A DNA stretch of 64,000 bases from Pigmentiphaga daeguensis (GCF_039523035.1 NZ_BAAAEN010000014.1:1-64000); one strand, 5' to 3'; counted from the stretch's first letter, positions 50,167 through 59,520 are shown. Program-made: numbers and translations. The notes: generated by a model from the letters alone, not told the origin.

Positions 50167-51033
50167 TCAGTCCGTGGCCAGCCCATACAGCGCGGCGATG
50201 GTGCGCCTGGCGACCACCCGCACCATGTCGCGGCGGAATTCGTCCGAACCCCGCGCGTCGGAAACGGGCTGGATGTCGGCCGCGACGATGTCCGCGGCTT
50301 CGGCGGCCACTTCGGACGTGATGGTCTTGCCGGCCAGGAAATGCTCGGCGCGCGGCACGCGGCAGGGGATGGGCGTGGACGCGCCCACCGTCAGGACGGC
50401 CTCGCGGCAGGTGCCGCCGCTGCGGCGCGTGGCCAGCGACAGACCGATCAGCGGCCGATGCTCGGCGGCGGTGCGCAGGAAGCGGGTGTACCGGCCGGAG
50501 AAGTCGGCCGGCGGCGCCGGCACGCGGATCTCGACCACGATCTCGTCGGGTTCGATGGCGGTCACGTAGTAGTCCACCAGGAATTCCTCGATGGACAGCT
50601 CCCGCTGGCCGCGCGCGCTGCCCAGGACAACGCGCGCGCCCAGCGACATCAGGCAGGTGGGCGGATCGGTGGACGGATCGGCATAGCAGAGGTTGCCGCC
50701 CATCGTGCCCTGGTTGCGCACCTGGGGATTGGCGACCTGGGCCGCCATGGCCGCCAGCATGGGATAGTGCTGCTTCACGACGGCCGAATCGGCCACGTCC
50801 GTGTGGCGCACCAGCGCGCCTATGCGCAGGCCATCCACGGGATCGAAGCGGATCCCGCGCAAGGCCTCGATGCGCGCGACCGAGACGATGTGCGAGGGCA
50901 CCAGCATGCGCTGGCGCATGGCCAGCATCAGCGCCGTGCCCCCGGCCATGACCCGGCAGTCCTCGCCCAGGTCCGCCAGCATGCGGCTGGCCTCGGCCAC
51001 CGATGCCGGCTCGAGGAAATCGAAATCACGCAT
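50167..51033 (-). CDS. Mo-hydroxylase FAD subunit (CoxM-type)
   Basis: This 288-residue FAD-binding subunit has DCRVMAGGTALMLAMRQR near residue 25 and the NQGTMGGNLCYADPSTDPPT loop near residue 108, plus the CO-dehydrogenase flavoprotein C-terminal domain (RYTRFLRTAAEHRPLIGLSL). It receives electrons from the small subunit. The ATG at 51033 has AAGGAGG 9 bases upstream and overlaps the large-subunit stop by 8 bases, giving the order L-M-S-G in one operon. Confidence 0.95.
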   Translation of the reverse strand: MRDFDFLEPASVAEASRMLADLGEDCRVMAGGTALMLAMRQRMLVPSHIVSVARIEALRGIRFDPVDGLRIGALVRHTDVADSAVVKQHYPMLAAMAAQVANPQVRNQGTMGGNLCYADPSTDPPTCLMSLGARVVLGSARGQRELSIEEFLVDYYVTAIEPDEIVVEIRVPAPPADFSGRYTRFLRTAAEHRPLIGLSLATRRSGGTCREAVLTVGASTPIPCRVPRAEHFLAGKTITSEVAAEAADIVAADIQPVSDARGSDEFRRDMVRVVARRTIAALYGLATD

Positions 51034-53335
51034 GGCGGGAGCCTCCTTGTTCCTGTTCGCGCGCCTGGCGCAGGGCGCGCAGGCCCGCCAGCACCTTCTC
51101 GGGCGTGATCGGCAGGTCCGTGATGCGCACGCCGATGGCGTCGTAGACCGCGTTGGCGATGGCCGGCGCGCCCGGCAGGATGGCCGTCTCGCTCGCGCCC
51201 TTGGCCCCGTAGGGTCCGTTGGGATCGTTGGACTCCACGATGCCCGAGCGCAGCAGCGGGATGGAATCGGCGGTGGGCATGTTGTAGTCGGCGAAATTGC
51301 CGTTGGCCAGCCGGCCGTTCTCCAGCTGCAATTGCTCGTACAGCGCCCAGCCCATGGCCTGCGCCGCCGCGCCGTTGCTCTGGCCGTGGACGGCCAGCGG
51401 GTTGAAGGCCTTGCCGCAGTCGTCCGACACATAGGAATCCAGCACCGTGACCCGGCCGGTCTCGGTGTCGACCTCAACCTCGACGGCCTGCGCCGCGTAC
51501 GAATGCGCCGGCGCGATGTTGCCGTGGACGTCGCCGTGCATGACGGTCTTGGCATCCCAGGTGGCGCTGACCTGGATGCCCTCGCCGTCATGGCGCCAGA
51601 TGTGCAGCTTGGCGATCTCGGCAAGCGTGACGCGCCGGTCCGGCGCGCTCCGGACGCGGATGAAGCCGTCCGCGATCTCGAGCTCGCCGGCGCTGGCCTC
51701 CAGCTTCGGGGCGGCCACGTCGAACAGCGCCTGGCGCGCCTTGCGGCCCGCCAGGATGGCGGCATTGCCGGCGGCGATGGTCACGCGCGAGGCCAGCGTG
51801 CCGATGGCGTAGGGCGACACGTCGGTGTCGGGCGGCGACACGTGCACGTGGTCCAGAGGAATGTTCAATTCGTGGGCAACGACCTGGGCCAGCATGGTCA
51901 TGGCGCCCTGCCCCATGTCGCATTCGCCGCTGTGGACCACCACCCGGCCGTCTTCGTTGATCTTGACGACCACCGTCGAGCCGTCCCAGTTGCCGATGGT
52001 GCGGTTGCCGCTCACGTGCATGGCGGCCGCCATGCCGACGCCGCGGCGCCTGGTCCCCTGCCCCCGCTCCTTGCCGGCGCGCCTGGCGCGCCACTGGATG
52101 GCCTCGACGCACTGGTCTATGCATTCGCGCAGGCCGGTGCTGCCTATCTTCCATCCGTGGATGGAGGTCTCGCCCGCCTCGTGCGCGTTGCGCTTGTGGA
52201 CGTCCACGGGGTCCAGGCCGAGCTTCTCGGCCATCATGTGGATGTGGCTGTTCGAGGCGAACTGCATCTGCGCGCCGCCGAAGCCCCGGAAAGCGCCATG
52301 CGGCGGATTGTTGGTGTAGACCAGCGTCGCGTGCGAGCGCACGTTCTTCAGGCGGTGCATGTTGTCGCTGCGCATCGCGGTCACGTGCATGACCTCGGCC
52401 GACAGTCCGCTGTAGGCGCCGCATTCCGCGATGATGCGCACGTCCTTGGCGACGATGATGCCGTCCCTGGTCATGCCCAGCTTCAGCGTGACCCGTTCGG
52501 GGACGCTGGAGCAGCAGGCCAGGAAATCCTCCAGCCGGTTGTTGACCAGCCGCACGGGCTTGCCGGTCTTGACCGCCAGCAGGCCGGCGATCAGGCTGTT
52601 CGCGTCTTCGACGATCTTGCCGCCGAAACCGCCCCCGGTGGTGGCCTGCATCACGCGGACGCGCGACACCGGCATCTCCAGCGCCGCCGCCAGGCGCAGG
52701 CGCGCCTGGTACACGGACTGCGTGGACGTCCAGACCTGCAGGCGGCCCTCGGGATCGATGGTGGCCACGGTGGCCATGGGCTCCAGGTAGCCGGGATACT
52801 GCGAATGGCAGCCGTACGTGGCCTCGTAGACGAGATCGGCCTGCGCGAAGCCGGCGTCCACGTCGCCGATATGGAACTGGATCTCGTGCGAGATGTTGTT
52901 GCGCCCCGGATGCACGCCGGGGGCTTCCTCGTCCAGCGCTTCCTCGGTCGTCAGGATGGCCGGCAGTTCCTCGTACTCGACCTCGATGAGGTCCAGCGCG
53001 TCGCGCGCGATCTCTTCCGTGGCCGCCGCCACGGCGGCGACCTCCTCGCCCGCGAAACGCACCACGCCCTCGGCCAGGATGCGGCGCTCCTTGTGATGCA
53101 CGCCCCACATCGTGCGGGGCGCGTCGGCGCCGGTCAGCACCGCCTTGACGCCCGGCAGCGCCCGCGCCGCCGAGACGTCGATGCGGACGATGCGCGCATG
53201 CGGATAGGGGCTGCGCAGCACCTTGCCGTGCAGCATGCCCGCGACCTTGACGTCGCCGGCGTACTGCGCGCGGCCGAGCACCTTGGCGCGCGCGTTGACC
53301 TGGGGCGTGTCCTTGCCCAGCGTGGATGCGTTCAT
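51026..53335 (-). CDS. Mo-hydroxylase molybdopterin large subunit (CoxL-like)
   Basis: This 769-residue subunit belongs to the xanthine-dehydrogenase/aldehyde-oxidase family. TTGGGFGGKIVEDANSLIAG near residue 230 and GAFRGFGGAQMQFA near residue 340 contact the cofactor, and GPYGAKGASE near residue 720 supplies the active-site Glu. The AYxCSFR loop diagnostic of true CO dehydrogenase is absent, so it more likely hydroxylates an N-heterocycle, aromatic CoA ester or aldehyde. The ATG at 53335 has AGGAGG at about 5 bases. It is the second gene after Bug, controlled through the MarR intergenic region. Confidence 0.94.
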   Translation of the reverse strand: MNASTLGKDTPQVNARAKVLGRAQYAGDVKVAGMLHGKVLRSPYPHARIVRIDVSAARALPGVKAVLTGADAPRTMWGVHHKERRILAEGVVRFAGEEVAAVAAATEEIARDALDLIEVEYEELPAILTTEEALDEEAPGVHPGRNNISHEIQFHIGDVDAGFAQADLVYEATYGCHSQYPGYLEPMATVATIDPEGRLQVWTSTQSVYQARLRLAAALEMPVSRVRVMQATTGGGFGGKIVEDANSLIAGLLAVKTGKPVRLVNNRLEDFLACCSSVPERVTLKLGMTRDGIIVAKDVRIIAECGAYSGLSAEVMHVTAMRSDNMHRLKNVRSHATLVYTNNPPHGAFRGFGGAQMQFASNSHIHMMAEKLGLDPVDVHKRNAHEAGETSIHGWKIGSTGLRECIDQCVEAIQWRARRAGKERGQGTRRRGVGMAAAMHVSGNRTIGNWDGSTVVVKINEDGRVVVHSGECDMGQGAMTMLAQVVAHELNIPLDHVHVSPPDTDVSPYAIGTLASRVTIAAGNAAILAGRKARQALFDVAAPKLEASAGELEIADGFIRVRSAPDRRVTLAEIAKLHIWRHDGEGIQVSATWDAKTVMHGDVHGNIAPAHSYAAQAVEVEVDTETGRVTVLDSYVSDDCGKAFNPLAVHGQSNGAAAQAMGWALYEQLQLENGRLANGNFADYNMPTADSIPLLRSGIVESNDPNGPYGAKGASETAILPGAPAIANAVYDAIGVRITDLPITPEKVLAGLRALRQAREQEQGGSRHA

Positions 53336-53370
53336 CCCGACCTCCTGTTTCCGGTCCTGCATATCCCGGC

Positions 53371-54357
53371 TTACTGGGCCTTGATGCCCAGGGACTTGAT
53401 GATGCCGCCGACCACTTCGTATTCGCGCGCGTTGGTGCGTCCGAGTTCGGCCGGTTCGCCGCCGTGTGGGAACGCGCCATAGGTGGCCAGCTTCTGGACC
53501 ACGTCCGGCTGCTTCAGGATTTCGTTCAAGTGGCCGTTGAGCAGCTTGACGACGTCGGCCGGCGTGCCCTTGGGCGCGAAGAAGCCGTTCCAGGCGCCCA
53601 CCACGATGTCCTTGTAGCCGGACTCCACGAGCGTCGGGATGTTGGGCGCGAGCGGCGACCGCTTGACGTCACCGATGGCCAGCGGCACCAGGCGGCCGGT
53701 GGCGAAGTATTGCGTGACCGGGCCCAGCGTGACCCAGGCGGTATCCACATGGCCGGCGACGACGTCGGTCACCGAGGGGCCCACGCCGCGATAGGGCACG
53801 TGCTGGATCGACACCCGGGCCTCGCGGTTGAGCCATTCGGCGATCACGTGCATGGGCGAGCCCGCGCCCGGGCTGGCGTAGGACACCGTCTTGCCGGCCT
53901 TGGCGGCGTCGATCATGTCCTTGACCGTCTTGAATCCGGTCTTGGGATTGGCCACCAGCACCAAAGGCTGCACGGCGGTCTGGTTGATGGGCTCGAAGCC
54001 GTTCAGCACGTCGTAGCTCTGGGCGGGAGACAGGCCCAGCACCATGGGCGCGGTGGTGAACGGGTTGGGCGTGAACAGCAGCGTGTAGCCGTCGGGCGCG
54101 GCGCGTCCGACATAGGCGTTGCCCACCGTGCCGCCGGCGCCGCCCTTGTTCTCGACGATGACGGACTGCTTCAGGCGTTCACCCAGCTTCTCGGCGAACA
54201 GGCGCGCGATGGCGTCGGTGTCGCCGCCCGGCGGGTAGGACACGATGACGGTGATCGGCTTGGCGGGGTAACCGGCCGCCTGGGCAACGCCCAGGCCGGC
54301 ACAGCAGGCGGTGATCGCCATGGCGGCGGCAAGCATCTGGCGGCGATAGAGATTCAT
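53371..54357 (-). CDS. Bug-family periplasmic solute-binding protein
   Basis: The 328-residue protein has a signal peptide (MNLYRRQMLAAAMAITACCA, cleavage near AQA) followed by YPAKPITVIVSYPPGGDTDA. VIVENKGGAGGTVG, PDGYTLLFTPNPFT and HVPYRGVGPSVTDVVAGHVD follow. It is the first gene of the Mo-hydroxylase operon, 35 bases before the large subunit, so the likely ligand is the hydroxylase substrate, perhaps a pyridine- or pyrimidine-carboxylate. An in-frame ATG 13 codons upstream is possible; it lies next to the candidate MarR operator. Confidence 0.92.
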   Translation of the reverse strand: MNLYRRQMLAAAMAITACCAGLGVAQAAGYPAKPITVIVSYPPGGDTDAIARLFAEKLGERLKQSVIVENKGGAGGTVGNAYVGRAAPDGYTLLFTPNPFTTAPMVLGLSPAQSYDVLNGFEPINQTAVQPLVLVANPKTGFKTVKDMIDAAKAGKTVSYASPGAGSPMHVIAEWLNREARVSIQHVPYRGVGPSVTDVVAGHVDTAWVTLGPVTQYFATGRLVPLAIGDVKRSPLAPNIPTLVESGYKDIVVGAWNGFFAPKGTPADVVKLLNGHLNEILKQPDVVQKLATYGAFPHGGEPAELGRTNAREYEVVGGIIKSLGIKAQ

Positions 54358-54405
54358 CACTGGCTGCGAAGGGGACGATCGGGTACGGATAGGCATGAAC
54401 ATCAA

Positions 54406-54471
54406 TTCACTAGTGAAACGTCTGTTCACTCAGGAAACGCGATCATCCGCTTTTCTTGTTGATGCATCAAC
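54406..54471. promoter_or_regulatory. MarR operator candidates in divergent promoter
   Basis: The gap between Bug and marR holds TTCACTAGTGAAACG (54406-54420, with the palindrome TTCACTAGTGAA), an imperfect direct copy TTCACTCAGGAAACG (54425-54439), and the 14-bp perfect palindrome GTTGATGCATCAAC (54458-54471). The last resembles operators of MarR regulators of aromatic catabolism and lies just downstream of a TACAAT box read on the minus strand, where a repressor would block the Mo-hydroxylase operon. Confidence 0.55.
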
Positions 54472-54604
54472 ACTAAGATTGTACCGATTGACAAGTCAGG
54501 ACAAAATTTTCTTGGATTTCGAAATATTCAATCAAACATAACGATTCGGGCGGTATGAAATAATCCTCCGTCCTACTCCGGAATCCTCTAGCCGACCGCC
54601 ATTC

Positions 54605-55138
54605 ATGCCCCCGAAAAAGAAGGCCTCCCTCCGCGCCCCGTCCACCGGCGAGCACCCATGGACGGACATCGACGAACAGGGAACCGGCCTGTCCGTGGAC
54701 GACTTCATCACCACGCTGGTCGTGCGTACCGGCAACTCGCTGCGCCGGGTCGTGACCCTGCCCTATTCCGACCAGTTCGGACTGACCATGGCCGAATGGC
54801 GCATGCTGTCGGTGGTGGCCGAAGCGCAATGCCTGCCGTTCTCGGAATTGGTCACCCGCTCGGAAACCGACAAGTCGCTGGTCAGCCGCGCCATGCGCCT
54901 GCTGGAGACGCGCGGCCTCGTCATCCTCGAACCGGTGGCGGGCTCGCCGCGCCGCGGGCTGAGCTGCCGGCTTTCGCCCGACGGCCAGGCCCTGTACGAT
55001 CGCGCCATGCCGGTGGCCCGGCGTGCCCAGGCCGCCATGATCCGGGTGCTCGACAACGAGGAACGCGAGGTGCTGTACCGGACGCTGCACAAGCTGCGCC
55101 GCGCCTGCCACGACGAGGAGGGACCTCCCGACGAGTGA
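54605..55138 (+). CDS. MarR-family transcriptional regulator
   Basis: This 177-residue regulator has a MarR winged HTH core: FGLTMAEWRMLSVVAEAQCL (helix region near residue 60), TRSETDKSLVSRAMRLLETR (recognition helix near residue 87), and the wing PVAGSPRRGLSCRLSPDG. The 30-residue N-terminal extension is basic and Pro-rich. It is divergent from the Bug/Mo-hydroxylase operon, with palindromes in the shared gap, and is the likely local repressor. The effector is probably the pathway substrate or its CoA ester. Confidence 0.9.
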   Translation: MPPKKKASLRAPSTGEHPWTDIDEQGTGLSVDDFITTLVVRTGNSLRRVVTLPYSDQFGLTMAEWRMLSVVAEAQCLPFSELVTRSETDKSLVSRAMRLLETRGLVILEPVAGSPRRGLSCRLSPDGQALYDRAMPVARRAQAAMIRVLDNEEREVLYRTLHKLRRACHDEEGPPDE

Positions 55139-55202
55139 TCCCGGCACCCCGCGGACGCACCGCGTAGAATTCGGCCAGTCATCCGTTTTCCAGGAGCCGG
55201 TC

Positions 55203-56000
55203 TTGCTGCGCATCGTTTCCATCAACCTCAACGGTATCCGTTCGGCCTCCCGCAAGGGCTTCTTCCCCTGGCTCGGCGCGAGCGGCGCCGACGTCGTCTG
55301 CCTGCAGGAGCTGAAGGCCCAGGATGCCGACCTGACCGACGACATGCGTCACCCGCCGGGCTACGAAGGCCATTTCTTCCCGGCGCAGAAAAAGGGCTAC
55401 AGCGGCGTGGGCGCCTACGTGAAGCGCGCCTGCGAATCGGTCATCAGCGGCTTCGACAAGGAAGAGTTCGACGCCGAGGGCCGCATCCTGCGCATCGACT
55501 GGCCGGGCCTCTCGGTGGTCAGCGCCTACCTGCCCTCGGGCAGCAGCGGCGACGAGCGCCAGCAGGCCAAGTACCGCTTCCTCGATCGTTTCGCGCCCTG
55601 GCTCACGGACCTGATGGACGAGCATCGCCGCACCGGCCGCGAATTCGTCATCTGCGGCGACTGGAACATCGCACACCGGGAAATCGACCTGAAGAACTGG
55701 AAAAGCAACCAGAAGAACAGCGGCTTCCTGCCCGAGGAACGCGCCTGGCTGACCAAGGTGTTCGACGAGATCGGCTGGGTGGACGTGTATCGCCGGCTGC
55801 ATCCGGAAACCACCGGCGAGGCATATACCTGGTGGAGCAACCGGGGCCAGGCCTGGGCCAAGAACGTGGGGTGGCGCATCGACTACCAGATCGCCACGCC
55901 CGGCATCGCCGGCACGGCGAAGGCGGCATCCATCTACAAGGAAGAGCGGTTCTCCGACCATGCCCCGCTGACGGTCGACTACGACTGGAAGCTGGACTGA
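55203..56000 (+). CDS. xthA: Exodeoxyribonuclease III
   Basis: This 265-residue Mg-dependent AP endonuclease/3' exonuclease has MLRIVSINLNGIRSA at the start (metal-site Asn), CLQELKAQDADL near residue 34 (catalytic Glu), KKGYSGVGAYVK, FVICGDWNIAHREIDLKNWK near residue 148 (Asp and Asn), and WRIDYQ...FSDHAPLTVDY at the end (Asp-His). It starts at a TTG (55203) with AGGAG 7 bases upstream; there is no nearer ATG. It probably belongs to the core set next to pyrE, from which it is now separated by the Mo-hydroxylase cassette. Confidence 0.96.
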   Translation: MLRIVSINLNGIRSASRKGFFPWLGASGADVVCLQELKAQDADLTDDMRHPPGYEGHFFPAQKKGYSGVGAYVKRACESVISGFDKEEFDAEGRILRIDWPGLSVVSAYLPSGSSGDERQQAKYRFLDRFAPWLTDLMDEHRRTGREFVICGDWNIAHREIDLKNWKSNQKNSGFLPEERAWLTKVFDEIGWVDVYRRLHPETTGEAYTWWSNRGQAWAKNVGWRIDYQIATPGIAGTAKAASIYKEERFSDHAPLTVDYDWKLD

Positions 56001-56022
56001 GGCCACCGCGCGACGCGCCGCC

Positions 56023-56928
56023 ATGGATATCCGCCACCTGCGCTATTTCATGGCCATGGCCGAGGGCGGCAGCCTGTCCGAGGCCTCGCGCCGGCTGCAC
56101 GTGGCCCAGCCCGCGCTGAGCCAGCGGCTGGCGGACCTGGAGCAGGAACTGGGCGTGCAGCTGTTCGTGCGCGGCCCCAGCGGCATCGCGGTCACCGAGG
56201 CCGGCACGGAACTGTACGCGCGGGCCGCGGCCATCGTGAAGCAATTGGAATCGGCCCGCGCGGCGGTGCGCGAGAAGGCGGGACATGCCCAAGGCTCGGT
56301 GTCCATCGGCATCCTGAAATCCGTGGCGCCCATCGTCGCGACGCAGTTGTACCTGGCCATCAAGCAGGAACTGCCGGCGGTCACGCCGGAGATCGTGGTC
56401 GGGTATTCCGACGAGTTGCGGCAGCGGCTGCGCGCCTCGCAGCTGGACATCGCCATGCAGGTCCACGCCGCCCACGAGAAGTGCGCGCCCGCGACCCTGC
56501 TCTACCGCGAGCGCCTGTGCCTGGTCGGGCCCGAGCCGCTGGCCGGCCTCCATCCTGGTCCGATCAAGCTGGAACAACTGGCCGGCATCCCGCTGATCCT
56601 GTCGTCGATGCAGCCCAGCCACCGCATGCTGCGCGAGGAAGCCGCCCGGCGCGGCGTGGCGCTGGACATCGTGGGCGGCATCGAGGACTCGAAGGCGCTG
56701 CTGGACATCTGCGCCACCGGCGCGGCCGCCACCCTGCTGGCCGAATCGGTGGCCGCGCGCCGCGCGGGGAGCGCCGGACTCGCGCACGCGCCGCTGGACG
56801 AGCCGCGCCTGACGCGCCAGGTCGTCGTGACGCTGAACGACAACGTCATGAAGACGGGCGCGATCATCGCGGCCGAAGCCATACTCGCGCGCCTGCTGCG
56901 GGAGCGCCTGCAGGCGACGCTGCCCTGA
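56023..56928 (+). CDS. LysR-family transcriptional regulator
   Basis: This 301-residue LTTR begins MDIRHLRYFMAMAEGGSLSE with the HTH ASRRLHVAQPALSQRLADLE (residues about 21-40). The effector domain holds GSVSIGILKSVAPIVATQLY and SQLDIAMQVHAAHEKC; the overall pattern resembles the Nac/CbI-like group of LysR proteins. It starts 22 bases after xthA and converges on the Bug gene of the sulfatase cassette with 13 bases between stops, so it is the probable regulator of that cassette although not divergent from it. Confidence 0.9.
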   Translation: MDIRHLRYFMAMAEGGSLSEASRRLHVAQPALSQRLADLEQELGVQLFVRGPSGIAVTEAGTELYARAAAIVKQLESARAAVREKAGHAQGSVSIGILKSVAPIVATQLYLAIKQELPAVTPEIVVGYSDELRQRLRASQLDIAMQVHAAHEKCAPATLLYRERLCLVGPEPLAGLHPGPIKLEQLAGIPLILSSMQPSHRMLREEAARRGVALDIVGGIEDSKALLDICATGAAATLLAESVAARRAGSAGLAHAPLDEPRLTRQVVVTLNDNVMKTGAIIAAEAILARLLRERLQATLP

Positions 56929-56941
56929 CGCGCCGGCCGCG

Positions 56942-57913
56942 TCAATCGGCCGAGATGTGCGCCGACTCGATCACGCCACGCCAGCGGGCCGCTTCCGCGG
57001 CGATGAACGCGCCGAATTCCGCCGGCGTGCCGCCAGCCGCCTCCGCCCCCACCGACGCCAGCCGCTCCTTCACCTCGGGCCGCGCCAGCGCCTGGTTGAA
57101 GGCGGCATTCAACTGGTCGACGATGGCCGGCGGCGTACCCGCGGGCGCCACCAGGCCGACCCACCCGCGTATGTCCACGTCGGGCAAGCCCGCTTCGGCC
57201 AGCGTGGGCACGTCCGGCAGCGCCTTGAGCCGGACCGGCGACGCGACCGCCAGGGCCTTGATGCGGCCGGTGGCCAGCCCGGTCAGCGCGGCGGCTGAAC
57301 CGGCCAGCGCCGCATCGATCTGGCCACCCGCCACATCGGTCAGCGCGACCGAGATGGTCTTGTACGGAACGTGCCGCAATTGCAACCCGAACGAGCGGCT
57401 CATCAGTTCCACGCCCAGGTGCGCGGGCGACCCCGGGCCGGGCGTGCCGTAGGTGATTTCTCCCGGCCGGGCCTTGGCGTAGGCGACGAACTCCTTCATG
57501 TTGCGCATGGGCAAGTCGCGCCGCACGACGAAGACCGGGCTTTCCGTGGTCATCTGCACGACGGGCGCGAGATCGCGGCCGAGGTCGAACGGCGCCTGCT
57601 TGCGCAGCGCCGGTATCGCGCTCAGCTGCATGGTGATCATGCCCAGGGTGTAGCCGTCCGGCGCGGCCTTGATCAGCGCGCCCAGGCCCAGCGTGCCCTG
57701 CGCGCCCGCGCGATTCTCGACGACTACGGGCTGGCCCAGTCTTTCGGCCACGGCATCGGCCAGGCTGCGCGCGGCCGTGTCGGCCGGGGCGCCCGGCGCG
57801 CCGGGAACGATCAGGCGTATCGGCCTGGCCGGCCAGGCCTGGGCCTGCGCGCCGGCCGCGCAGGCCGCCAGCGCCAGCGCCATGGCCCGGGGGAATATCG
57901 GTTTGCTTCGCAT
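56942..57913 (-). CDS. Bug-family periplasmic solute-binding protein
   Basis: The 323-residue protein has the leader MRSKPIFPRAMALALAACAA (cleavage near AQA) and WPARPIRLIVPGAPGAPADT. VVVENRAGAQGTLG, PDGYTLGMITMQLS and HVPYKTISVALTDVAGGQID follow; the VPYRG loop is changed to VPYKT. GGAAGAGA precedes the ATG. It follows the sulfatase gene by 35 bases on the same strand, so it may bind a sulfate or phosphonate ester or its desulfated acid. That is inference. Confidence 0.92.
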   Translation of the reverse strand: MRSKPIFPRAMALALAACAAGAQAQAWPARPIRLIVPGAPGAPADTAARSLADAVAERLGQPVVVENRAGAQGTLGLGALIKAAPDGYTLGMITMQLSAIPALRKQAPFDLGRDLAPVVQMTTESPVFVVRRDLPMRNMKEFVAYAKARPGEITYGTPGPGSPAHLGVELMSRSFGLQLRHVPYKTISVALTDVAGGQIDAALAGSAAALTGLATGRIKALAVASPVRLKALPDVPTLAEAGLPDVDIRGWVGLVAPAGTPPAIVDQLNAAFNQALARPEVKERLASVGAEAAGGTPAEFGAFIAAEAARWRGVIESAHISAD

Positions 57914-57948
57914 CGTCTCTTCCATCTCTGTCGTCAAGGGTGGTCCGG

Positions 57949-59520
57949 TCATGCCACGGCGGTCGGCGCGGGGTTCGTCTCCATGAGGTCCAGCATTTCG
58001 CGCGCCAGCCTTTCCATCAATCCGGCCTTCAACGTTGCCACCGCCGGGTCGTGCCACAGGTTGCGGGTTTCGTGCGGATCCGCGGCGCGGTCGTACAGCT
58101 CTCCCCATTCGACGCCGCGATAGACACTGAGCCGGTGTCCGGCCGTCAGCAGCGTGCGCATGCGCACCGGTGCATCGAAGCCGAAATAGGTCCGCTGGCC
58201 ATCCTCTTCGATCACGACGGCCTCGCGGTCCGCGCCGCCGGCCCCGCGTCCGTGGACCCCGGCCAGGAACGACCGGCCCTGGATGCCGTTGTAGGCCGGC
58301 ACGCCGGCCCGCTCCAGTATGGTGGGCGCGATGTCGATGGTCGACAGCAGTCCGCGATGCACCCTGCCCGCCTGCCCGGCGGGATCGCGCCACACCAGCG
58401 GTGTGCGGATGAGGCTGCGGTAGTGCAGCGAACCCTTGAACAACAACTGGTGGTCTCCCGCGAACTCGCCGTGATCGCTGGTGAACACCACCACGGTGTC
58501 GTCCTCCAGTCCGAGCGCACGCAGTTGCGCCATCACCCGGCCGATCTGGGCATCGATGAAGCTGAGCGACCCCTGGCCCAGCGCGATGGCTTCCCTGGCC
58601 TCGCGCTCGGTGGCGGCGAAGCATGCCATGGTGTGCTTGACCGCCTGGCCCCGGTCGCGCTGTTCGCGCAGCCAGCGCAGGTGCGGGGGAGGATCCTGGG
58701 AATGGAAGGATGCGGGCAGCTCGACCTCTTCTGGCTTGTACATGTCCCAGTAGCGCCCCGGCGGCGTATAGGGATGGTGCGGGTCCGGGAAGGAACAATA
58801 GGCGAAGAAAGGCCGTCCGGCCCGCTTGGCCGCCCGCAGGCGCTCGATGGTCCGGTCGGCGATCCAGGCCGTGGGGTGGCAGGCCTCGGGTAGCCTGGAC
58901 CGCCACGCCTGCCCGAACGAGGTCAGCACGTAGTCGGGCGCGGGCAGCGCGTGTCCGGGGCCGACGCGCTCGGCCAGTTCGGGATGATAGGCGCGCAGCC
59001 AGCGGCGGTAGTGCCCTTCGGCCTGGTCGCCGTGCTCGATGGCCAGCTCCACGTGATCGAAGCCGTAGAACGGCGTCGTCACCGCGGCCTCGTCGTTCCC
59101 GTGCCAGGTGGCCACGCACTCCTGCCGGTAGTCGCCGGGAAAGGCAGCCTCGGCATCCCGTGGCCAGCGCGGCGCGCCCGGCGCCGGCAGCGGCGGCTTG
59201 GCGGTCATGTTCTGCAGGTGCGACTTCCCGATCAGCGAGGTCATGTAGCCCGCTTCGCGCAGCGCGTCGACGAAGGTACGCGCGCCCAGCGAAAGCGGAA
59301 TGCCGTTGTGGCGCACGCCATGGACCGAGGGCATCCGGCCCGTCAGCAGGCTGGCCCGGTTCGGCATGCAGATGGGCGTGGCGACGTTGCAGTCGTCGGC
59401 GCGCCAGCCCGCCCGGGCCAGCGCGTCGATATTGGCGGTATCGATGCGGTCATTGCCATAGCATCCCAGATGCGAGGCGCACAACTGATCGACGATGAAG
59501 ACGAGGAAATTGGGTTTCAT
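57949..59520 (-). CDS. Sulfatase-family hydrolase
   Basis: This 523-residue protein is a type I sulfatase/phosphonate-monoester-hydrolase-like member of the alkaline phosphatase superfamily. The N-terminal FLVFIVDQLCASHLGCYGND holds metal ligands, and Cys51 in PICMPNRASLLTGR is the formylglycine precursor (C-x-P-x-R), with Arg55. VVVFTSDHGEFAGDHQL near residue 345 gives the Asp-His metal pair. There is no signal peptide, so it acts in the cytoplasm. Formylglycine formation needs FGE or an anaerobic maturase, neither of which is in the window. It pairs with the downstream Bug gene. Confidence 0.92.
   Translation of the reverse strand: MKPNFLVFIVDQLCASHLGCYGNDRIDTANIDALARAGWRADDCNVATPICMPNRASLLTGRMPSVHGVRHNGIPLSLGARTFVDALREAGYMTSLIGKSHLQNMTAKPPLPAPGAPRWPRDAEAAFPGDYRQECVATWHGNDEAAVTTPFYGFDHVELAIEHGDQAEGHYRRWLRAYHPELAERVGPGHALPAPDYVLTSFGQAWRSRLPEACHPTAWIADRTIERLRAAKRAGRPFFAYCSFPDPHHPYTPPGRYWDMYKPEEVELPASFHSQDPPPHLRWLREQRDRGQAVKHTMACFAATEREAREAIALGQGSLSFIDAQIGRVMAQLRALGLEDDTVVVFTSDHGEFAGDHQLLFKGSLHYRSLIRTPLVWRDPAGQAGRVHRGLLSTIDIAPTILERAGVPAYNGIQGRSFLAGVHGRGAGGADREAVVIEEDGQRTYFGFDAPVRMRTLLTAGHRLSVYRGVEWGELYDRAADPHETRNLWHDPAVATLKAGLMERLAREMLDLMETNPAPTAVA

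Noticed and set aside
51026..53335. Aerobic CO dehydrogenase (coxMSL)
   Set aside because: The active-site loop with the Cu-binding Cys (AYxCSFR) is absent, so CO oxidation is not supported.
50801..53482. 893-codon open frame antisense to the Mo-hydroxylase large subunit
   Set aside because: The minus strand has all cofactor motifs; this frame has none.
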